Assembly: GCA_023127875.1 (NCBI GenBank) | Contig: JAGMFA010000048.1 | Span: 1-13,415 of the forward strand | Direction: 5' to 3' | DNA from: Candidatus Zixiibacteriota bacterium | Lineage (GTDB): Bacteria; Zixibacteria; MSB-5A5; SM1-73 | Length of the DNA: 13,415 bases | In this document: piece after piece, positions 13,411 to 13,415 of the stretch | Layout of the letters: each line of letters opens with the position of its first letter | Position numbering within the stretch: position 1 is the first letter of the stretch | Made by a program: the position numbers and the translations under genes | Notes under the pieces: model-generated | The model's input: only the letters and a program-made list of their open reading frames with translations | Databases searched by the model: none | What the model was told of the DNA's origin: nothing

Positions 13411-13415
13411 ATTGT

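Larger units (their letters stand above)
12935..13415. other. Repeat-rich terminal non-coding region
   Basis: No gene is supported after the GGDEF stop. The region holds a 16-bp hairpin (13011-13046), repeat copy 2 (13128-13196), a symmetric element (13241-13393) with a central GC palindrome, and the right window-terminal inverted repeat (13391-13410). Confidence 0.7.

Overview
The window is about 13.4 kb of moderate-GC bacterial DNA. It carries four clear genes separated by long, repeat-rich intergenic stretches. The secreted multidomain protein with a C-terminal dockerin and a cohesin-like module, together with many small palindromic repeats, suggests an uncultivated FCB-type lineage such as Zixibacteria or a neighbouring candidate phylum. 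That placement is an inference from protein style; there is no rRNA or other marker here.

Layout, left to right. A minus-strand pdxA gene (64-1113, vitamin B6 synthesis) carries an in-frame block of heptanucleotide repeats. A gene-poor stretch (1114-2675) follows, holding hairpins, a possible broken minus-strand gene and a good sigma70-type promoter at 2334-2361. That promoter leads through a leader of about 415 bases into a giant plus-strand gene (2784-8957, 2057 residues), which closes with a strong intrinsic terminator at 8986-9013. The convergent region 9014-9762 holds several repeat families and one well-folded 124-base element. A minus-strand stand-alone homocysteine S-methyltransferase domain gene follows (9763-10659). 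Last comes a plus-strand membrane GAF-GGDEF diguanylate cyclase (11030-12934), flanked on both sides by inverted copies of a 64-69 bp repeat. The first 20 bases of the window recur as a perfect inverted copy at 13391-13410.

The most unusual feature is the giant secreted protein. It contains three C39-like (papain-fold) cysteine peptidase modules, each with a visible Cys/His/Asp set. Modules 1 and 3 are each interrupted between the catalytic Cys and His by a related Cys-rich, calcium-loop dockerin-like insert of 84-89 residues, placed in two different loops. Module 2 is uninterrupted and has near-identical DNA to module 1 over part of its length. The chain also carries an N-terminal beta domain, Ig-like domains, about four DUF7450-like repeats, a cohesin-like module and an ordinary C-terminal dockerin. 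This looks like a cellulosome-style cell-surface or extracellular assembly built around peptidase-fold modules rather than glycosidases.

The genes do not form an operon. They differ in strand and are separated by 370-1670 bases. PdxA and the homocysteine methyltransferase are housekeeping metabolism, the GGDEF protein is c-di-GMP signalling, and the giant protein is exported. No functional link among them can be read from the sequence.
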